Part shown: positions 60,101 to 64,000 of the stretch, piece by piece | Layout: every line of letters starts with the position of its first letter | How positions within the stretch are numbered: the stretch's first letter is position 1 | Assembly (NCBI GenBank): GCA_964606385.1 | Contig: CAZSFZ010000004.1 | Coordinates: forward strand, 1-64,000 | Source: Aquincolibacterium sp964606385 | Lineage (GTDB): Bacteria; Omnitrophota; Omnitrophia; Omnitrophales; Aquincolibacteriaceae | DNA: 64,000 bases | Reading direction: 5' to 3' | The notes under the pieces: generated by a model | The model's input: the letters and a program-made list of their open reading frames with translations, nothing else | Databases searched by the model: none | What the model was told of the DNA's origin: nothing | Program-made: the position numbers and the translations under genes

Positions 60101-63100
60101 AAGTTCGAATCGATCCGAAAGAGCTTGAAGCAAAATTCCCGACTGCGGCCGAACTCGGCATCAAAAGACCCGCCAAATGGCAGTTCTGGATGCAAGATCC
60201 CGTGATCGAACGCATGAAAGCCTATGCGACCGAATATCTTGCTTTTTATGGGTATGCTCCCAAGGCTGCTTGGCTCAAGAGTTTTGTGGATATGTATCTC
60301 GCTGGGAGCCGCCACTCCTTTCAGGCTTTTCAGCGCATGCTTCCCGCTGACAAGCTGGATGCTTTTGTCTACATCGGTGATCTGAAGAAACTTCCCACAG
60401 CTCCTCAGCCCGCCGCTAAATCTGAAGTTCAGTCCGCGCTCAAGAAGCCAGGCGCCAAGCGATCCGAAATCCGGTTAACGCCTGAACAGGAGACGCGGCC
60501 ATTAGATATCGTAAAAGACCAAGCTGCAATTAGTCATGTTGTTGTGACCGCTGAGTCCCTTTATAGGCAATGGTCTTCAAAATGGTTTTGGCAGTTACGC
60601 ATGGGAGAATTTTCTAATGCAAAAAAGCAAATAAAAGCCCTTCTTGAAAACAAAAAACTTACTTATAAAGACCGGAACTTCTATGGTCTCAACAGACAAC
60701 CAATTACCGAAGAAGCATTTATTCTACAAGTCATTGTTTTAGGGCGTTTGGGTTATGGTATTGACGCTTCGATTGTTACCAATAAAGAGATCACACGCTC
60801 AGTGAGCCGCGCTGGAAAACGTGACAGCTGGGAGACGTCAGAAGATGTTGAGCATTGGGGGCGCGACGTGGAAGTGGTGAGTCCGGCTTCGCACAATATT
60901 TATTTAGTAGCAACTGCTCGTTCTGAAGTTCGCTTGACGGATGCCGTGGATGTTTCGAATCAAGCTTTGTTTAATGATATCCGGTCGGTGGCGGAGAACC
61001 GGGGTGCTGAGGCCGCGCTGGAGTTCATTCATGCCTATGAGCCACGCATCACGGGAGACCAGGACCGCGCCGCGCTTGAGGCTTATCGCAAAGCTTTAGA
61101 GCAATCGATGCGCTCAGAGCTACGTAACGCTGGAGAAAAAGAAGCTAAACGCCTCCAGTTAATGGAAGAGGCGAAAGCGCTGTCAGCGCAATCTGAGGCG
61201 ATGGCCAAGGATCCTGATGAGGAACGGTACGCTCCTTTATATGAAGGCTATGCCCGCGAGAGATTGCGTCAGGCCGCGCAGCTTGAAGCTGAAATGGATG
61301 CTTCAGCCCGAGCTGAATTACGGGTTGGTGCAGTCATTCAACGTGTAGCAATCTTTGCGGCGGTGGCTGCGATGACGGGTCTTGTCGGATGCGCTACGAG
61401 TCAGCCAGGCCTTTATCATCCGCCGGTTTATTATCCCGCTTCTCAAAAGACACCCATCTATCATCCGCCGACCTTACCGTCCAACTACAGAGCTCCAAAA
61501 ATCAATACGGCTCCTGTGGTTCCTCCGGGGGGTATCCGTGTGACGCCTCCCCGCCCGTCTGTTCCGCCTGCGCCCAAGCCGCCGGTGATCCGTCCGGGAC
61601 GTTCGGAGGTTCGTAGTGCGTTCCATCATCTCAAAGAAGCCAAGACGCCCGCGGAAGTCGGGCATTATCTGGCGCAGCTTTTGGTGACAGGCCAGTTGAA
61701 CGGTCAGGATAAAAAGATCCTCGAGAAAGCCCTACAAGATGAATTTGCTTCAGAAACATCCGGGGAAAAAGTCCAGGATCCTTCAAAGATCACACGTCGT
61801 TCCGAATTAAGGGGACACTTGGATCGAATTCGAAAGGCCCAGCAGAGGCTCGAAGAGGAACGGACCAGCGCCAAATGGCTTGTGATCCTTGGTTTGGCCG
61901 GACTTATTTTTATCCTGCACGCTCTCGAAAAATCTTCCTCAGGAGAAATTGATGAAGCGCAGACGCAAGCCCCTTTGCTTGATCTTGGGCAGGCCCAGCC
62001 GCGTTCGGAATTACGTGAAACAACGCAGGAAGCGCTGAGGAGGATCCATGCGGACCTGGATGGTGTTGACCGGTTGATCACGGAACTTAAGCGCGACCGA
62101 AAAGCACCGAACCGAGAGACCCGTTTGAGGGTGTTGAATGCGGCTTACCGCGAACTCGAGCAGGAACGGCTTCGCTTGGAGATCGAAAAAGCGGTTAAAG
62201 ATTTTTGGGGCGAAGAACTCATTCAGTTTCTTGGCTCGGTGGCGACCGTTTCTCCGGCGACACTTGGGCGCGCTTTAGTTCTGGGTGCGGTCATGCATCC
62301 CGCCATGATTCGGAATTTCACAAAGCTGGACCGTTCGGAAGTGAGGGCGGAAGCGGACGTGGCAACTGCGGCAAAGATCGCCGAACGATGGAAGAGGATC
62401 ACTTATGTTGAAAGCGATCCGGAAGGCGCGAAGCTCAAGGCCGAAGCCGAAGAGAAAGGCGCTGGCTTCTTAAACAATGCCCAGACGACCGTCCGTAAAG
62501 TCGCAGCCCAGATCAAGCTCGATCCCAAAGTTCTTGAAAAGCTCCTCCAGTTTACGAAAGCGATTCAGATCAAGATTCCCCTGACGCTCGATGAAGGCGG
62601 GGAGACGCGTTACATTGACGGTTACCGTATTGGTCACGCTCCTTATCGCGGTCCTTACAAGGGCGGCATCCGTTACGCGATCGCGGTTGTGCTGTCCATG
62701 ATCAAGGCGCTCGCGACGGAAATGAGTTTCAAGAACGCGATCGCGGGGCTTCCGTACGGCGGCGGCAAGGGCGGCGTGGCGGTCAACCCGAAGGAACTTT
62801 CCGTGAAGGAGCTTGCGCGCTTGACCCGCGGGTATGTTTCAGAATGCCTGAAGCAGGATCCCAAAGCTTTCGGGCCCCTTGACGATGTTCCGGCGGGAGA
62901 TATCGGAACTACTTCCCGTGAAATGGGCTGGTTCGCGGATGAATTCTTGAAGATCACGCGTCCGGATCTTTTTACTTCTTCGGAGTTCCTTGAAAAACTT
63001 GCCAAGTCCGATGAAACCTCCACTCCTTATCTTGAATACTATATGGAAGCTTATTACGGCAAGAGGCATATCGATATGAGTGAAGGTTCGCCCATCGCGA

Positions 63101-64000
63101 CCGTGACGGCGAAACCCGAAGGGAAGGGCGGGGCTATGGGCCGTACGCCGGCAACCGGACTGGGACTCTATTACGTAACGCGTGAGGCGCTAAAGGTCTA
63201 CGGCGAACGTCTTGGGATTGGAACAAGTGTGAAGGGACAAAGAGTCGCGGTGGAAGCCTACGGGAACGTCGGGAGTTACGCTGCCCGGAGTTTTTATAAA
63301 GACGGTGCTTCGATCATGGCTCTCAAAGAATATGTTCGCGGACAAAATGTAGCGGTCACGGCCGTGAAAGATTCGGGCATCGATCTTGATGCGTTAGACA
63401 AGCATTTGGCTGAGAAAAATGCCGATGGAACTTCAAAGGGAAATACGGTCCTGACCTATGCGGCGGCGCATCCGGAAGATGCGCGAGTGGTGGATGTCGA
63501 TCAGTTCTGGTCAAGCGATGTGACGATCCTTGCATTGGCCGCGAAGGAAAAGACGGTCAATAAGGAAATAGCCGCTCTTATCAAAGCAAAGATCATCTCG
63601 GAGGGCGCAAACGGGCCTCTGGAGCTTGACGGCTCCGAGCAGATCCTCCTGGATAAAGGCGCGATCATTCTTCCGGACGTGGCCACGAACGATGGCGGTG
63701 TAGCATTCTCGTCGCTGGAATGGCGGCAGAACAATATCGGGGAGCTTTGGCCGGAAGTCGCCGGGAACGGTCTCATGGAAGACAAAGTCGTAAGCGCTTT
63801 TTATGACATCTCCCGCGTTTCCGAATCCCAGAAGATCACCTTGCGCGAAGCGGCCTATCAGATCGCGATCAGCAAGATCGTGGACGCAATGCTTGCCGAG
63901 GATTCCGAGCTGGCGTCTCTTTTTGACGAGAGCCATCCTCCCTATGTTATGGATGCGGGGGCGAAACGTTGGCGTCCGGAAACCCTGCCGCAACTGAAGC
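57136..64000 (+). CDS. giant secreted multi-module protein with RSExR linkers (partial, continues past window)
   Basis: The frame opens with ATG at 57136, directly after an in-frame TGA, and I read it codon by codon to 64000 without a stop: at least 2,288 residues. Residues 1-35 are a signal peptide (basic start, hydrophobic core, A-F-A-A-A cleavage region). Residues ~60-600 form a TraB/EreA-like module. Residues ~644-1737 are short modules separated by thirteen R-S/A-E-x-R motifs, including an internal lipobox segment (~1401-1416) and a membrane helix (~1581-1595). From ~1780 a glutamate dehydrogenase domain runs to the window end. Three 7-mer inverted repeats lie inside the first module without breaking the frame. 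Whether the product is cut at the RSExR sites is unknown. Confidence 0.85.
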   Translation, partial: MNSHKTFKAFVAGFTALIFTVTSFGISPNAFAAAAMPEVSLPYQAALGQSLNLAVPQKLGKLEHFNAGQSDKPAIFHLQTAHGHYEAQQQIREILHYLDKQYGVRTVLVEGSAFKLEPELLNFFPKDKALTQKVNDALTKRAIVKGPELYLLDMLGERGTGNANVNRSTHDVSRAAAPAAYGIEDLNAYRENGVSFVNVLEEKQKTEQFLADMNLQIDRLASQLLNKDLRDFLRRVDAFEKNQIPLDTWLAQLKGEAAKRLEIDLASPTQQLDWPMMVRLFKAQELTAKIDREKLPKEREEFLKAIRRFMPGNVKRGTQNDPSTVSRSPFIAIESLLHSDSISVQLPDPETGMLFEDMVTQLPANFNYEAFPNVRNFIATLLLQSELKADLVMLEVQKLTAAVTEKLTRNKTEKKLVTLLADHRLLQKLFALELTPADYEAIAGHDPRSKAHEKTLKPSAIVARFKNVARGPGAVARSKAVQFENVQELDQLDQLYESAMKFYEGVKGRDELMMKRVEERLKETGDQKVAVITGGFHSEPFHKYFANKQYTYALISPRISGADDKGHVAYIESVMGITKRATRESVSPADRQVLAAENLYGVDQAAYRNLVRKVIADVTRPHLAEADAARLKFAAGLATAGNFRAEMRQTVPGTPQNTGETAAITFTEAKDIVEARKAKARVQGTRGAWPSLDSVFRDSSFVFIPIAVGSEFAGNYFLRSRSEARANDEGLIEQIVRDLKENIQAGPDFILTALQNRRSLLTLELNYYDIAEQIYQTLSKTGMKKVEAEIFFSKNSDAIRQAFSRSEARTEEEERALSVDILLGQSPQKLPQDVIHKLKENGFQTFGDILTALDEKLRKGKRRFSFLDWVTEVEFLVAVKREAPISYAKIQKIRTPKSRAEVREASEFGIEEDDKFPMTDAEADLSLDDIIGELYAVADADESDSGDAKAEALQHIDLIQSAKHKNQLLPAIVDAQKFLRSPLAANRSEVRIDPKELEAKFPTAAELGIKRPAKWQFWMQDPVIERMKAYATEYLAFYGYAPKAAWLKSFVDMYLAGSRHSFQAFQRMLPADKLDAFVYIGDLKKLPTAPQPAAKSEVQSALKKPGAKRSEIRLTPEQETRPLDIVKDQAAISHVVVTAESLYRQWSSKWFWQLRMGEFSNAKKQIKALLENKKLTYKDRNFYGLNRQPITEEAFILQVIVLGRLGYGIDASIVTNKEITRSVSRAGKRDSWETSEDVEHWGRDVEVVSPASHNIYLVATARSEVRLTDAVDVSNQALFNDIRSVAENRGAEAALEFIHAYEPRITGDQDRAALEAYRKALEQSMRSELRNAGEKEAKRLQLMEEAKALSAQSEAMAKDPDEERYAPLYEGYARERLRQAAQLEAEMDASARAELRVGAVIQRVAIFAAVAAMTGLVGCATSQPGLYHPPVYYPASQKTPIYHPPTLPSNYRAPKINTAPVVPPGGIRVTPPRPSVPPAPKPPVIRPGRSEVRSAFHHLKEAKTPAEVGHYLAQLLVTGQLNGQDKKILEKALQDEFASETSGEKVQDPSKITRRSELRGHLDRIRKAQQRLEEERTSAKWLVILGLAGLIFILHALEKSSSGEIDEAQTQAPLLDLGQAQPRSELRETTQEALRRIHADLDGVDRLITELKRDRKAPNRETRLRVLNAAYRELEQERLRLEIEKAVKDFWGEELIQFLGSVATVSPATLGRALVLGAVMHPAMIRNFTKLDRSEVRAEADVATAAKIAERWKRITYVESDPEGAKLKAEAEEKGAGFLNNAQTTVRKVAAQIKLDPKVLEKLLQFTKAIQIKIPLTLDEGGETRYIDGYRIGHAPYRGPYKGGIRYAIAVVLSMIKALATEMSFKNAIAGLPYGGGKGGVAVNPKELSVKELARLTRGYVSECLKQDPKAFGPLDDVPAGDIGTTSREMGWFADEFLKITRPDLFTSSEFLEKLAKSDETSTPYLEYYMEAYYGKRHIDMSEGSPIATVTAKPEGKGGAMGRTPATGLGLYYVTREALKVYGERLGIGTSVKGQRVAVEAYGNVGSYAARSFYKDGASIMALKEYVRGQNVAVTAVKDSGIDLDALDKHLAEKNADGTSKGNTVLTYAAAHPEDARVVDVDQFWSSDVTILALAAKEKTVNKEIAALIKAKIISEGANGPLELDGSEQILLDKGAIILPDVATNDGGVAFSSLEWRQNNIGELWPEVAGNGLMEDKVVSAFYDISRVSESQKITLREAAYQIAISKIVDAMLAEDSELASLFDESHPPYVMDAGAKRWRPETLPQLK
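57602..57654. repeat. heptamer inverted repeat, family A, copy 5, inside the giant gene
   Basis: Three exact GGGAACG 7-mers (57602-57622), an 11-base centre, then CGTTCCA, CGCATGA and CGTTTCC (57634-57654). Translated in frame as residues ~156-175 (G-E-R-G-T-G-N-A-N ... V-S-R). Confidence 0.85.
58069..58127. repeat. heptamer inverted repeat, family A, copy 6, inside the giant gene
   Basis: Four left 7-mers (GGGAACG, TAAAACG, TGGAACG, CAGAACG) and four right ones starting CGTCAAC at 58100. Translated as R-G-T-Q-N ... V-S-R, the same relative frame as copy 5. Confidence 0.83.
58464..58564. repeat. heptamer inverted repeat, family D, copy 3, inside the giant gene
   Basis: Four left 7-mers (58464-58491: GGGACAC, GATCCAC, GGTCCAA, GGCCCAC), a 45-base centre, then GTGGCCC twice, GGGAGCC and GTGGCCC (58537-58564). 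Read through in frame as residues ~443-477. Confidence 0.83.
59065..62346 (+). repeat. array of thirteen R-[S/A]-E-x-R motifs in the giant protein
   Basis: Codon starts: 59065 (RAEMR), 59296 and 59548 (RSEAR), 59830 (RAEVR), 60094 (RSEVR), 60460 (RSEIR), 60919 (RSEVR), 61111 (RSELR), 61309 (RAELR), 61600 (RSEVR), 61798 and 62002 (RSELR), 62332 (RSEVR). Spacing is 64 to 153 residues and unrelated sequence lies between. Codons differ between copies, so the motif is kept at protein level. Confidence 0.85.
62470..64000 (+). other. glutamate dehydrogenase domain within the giant protein (continues past window)
   Basis: Glu/Leu/Phe/Val dehydrogenase signature in order: P-Y-K-G-G-I-R-Y, L-P-Y-G-G-G-K-G-G (catalytic Lys), D-V-P-A-G-D-I-G-T, T-A-K-P-E-G-K-G-G, Rossmann A-Y-G-N-V-G-S-Y-A-A, E-G-A-N-G-P-L and N-D-G-G-V. 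All look functional. A ~35-residue insert lies before the T-A-K-P motif. The domain normally is a cytosolic hexamer, so its place in a protein with a signal peptide is odd. Confidence 0.88.

Overview
The window reads as a metagenome-derived scaffold of a Gram-negative, strictly anaerobic, hydrogen-metabolising bacterium. LpxA, an outer-membrane beta-barrel exporter and several lipobox proteins point to a two-membrane cell. NfnAB, two trimeric [FeFe]-hydrogenases with their maturases and the redox sensor Rex point to fermentative energy metabolism. Three 100-N gaps, each flanked by the same 55 bases, are assembly artefacts. A giant secreted multi-module protein with recurring R-S-E-x-R motifs resembles what I recall from the candidate phylum Omnitrophota (OP3); that placement is inference.

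Layout. 0-9.6 kb: folate enzyme, exonuclease VII (xseAB), isoprenoid genes ispA-dxs, a YbcJ-like S4 protein, nadK, an orphan response regulator, gltX and glnS, the last followed by tRNA-Gln(CUG). 9.9-19.1 kb: two two-gene modules in which a ferritin-like four-helix bundle seems split between overlapping genes, one fused to receiver plus YvcK domains and the other to PilZ. The PilZ module sits in a polysaccharide operon (TPR protein, TPR/beta-barrel exporter, processive glycosyltransferase, GH26 lipoprotein). 19.2-37.2 kb: nfnAB, hydCBA-1, rex, an AhpD-like gene, hydC-[2Fe-2S]-hydBA-2, a terminator, then a hydrogenase regulator and hydF-hydG-hydE. 37-45.5 kb: tRNA-Leu, phosphomannomutase and GDP-mannose pyrophosphorylase, small lipoproteins, uppP, rlmI, a class II aldolase, nfu and small unknown proteins. 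45.5-56.8 kb: trpS-scpA-scpB-pheA-hisC-aroF-tyrA, rpsA, fabF and convergent lpxA. 57.1 kb to the end: one uninterrupted reading frame of at least 2,288 codons.

How the genes fit together. Nfn and the two Hyd complexes would exchange electrons among NAD(H), NADP(H), ferredoxin and H2, with Rex-type operators in front of hydC1 and of rex itself. GDP-mannose genes, the glycosyltransferase/exporter operon and the GH26 lipoprotein suggest a beta-linked (perhaps mannose-containing) exopolysaccharide under PilZ control.

The most unusual features are: (1) the giant RSExR polyprotein, which joins a signal peptide, a TraB/EreA-like module, an internal lipobox and a complete-looking glutamate dehydrogenase domain; (2) dispersed inverted repeats built from tandem 7-mers, in two sequence families with the same architecture, found between genes, at the tyrA stop codon and inside the giant gene without breaking its frame; (3) the split ferritin-like modules.
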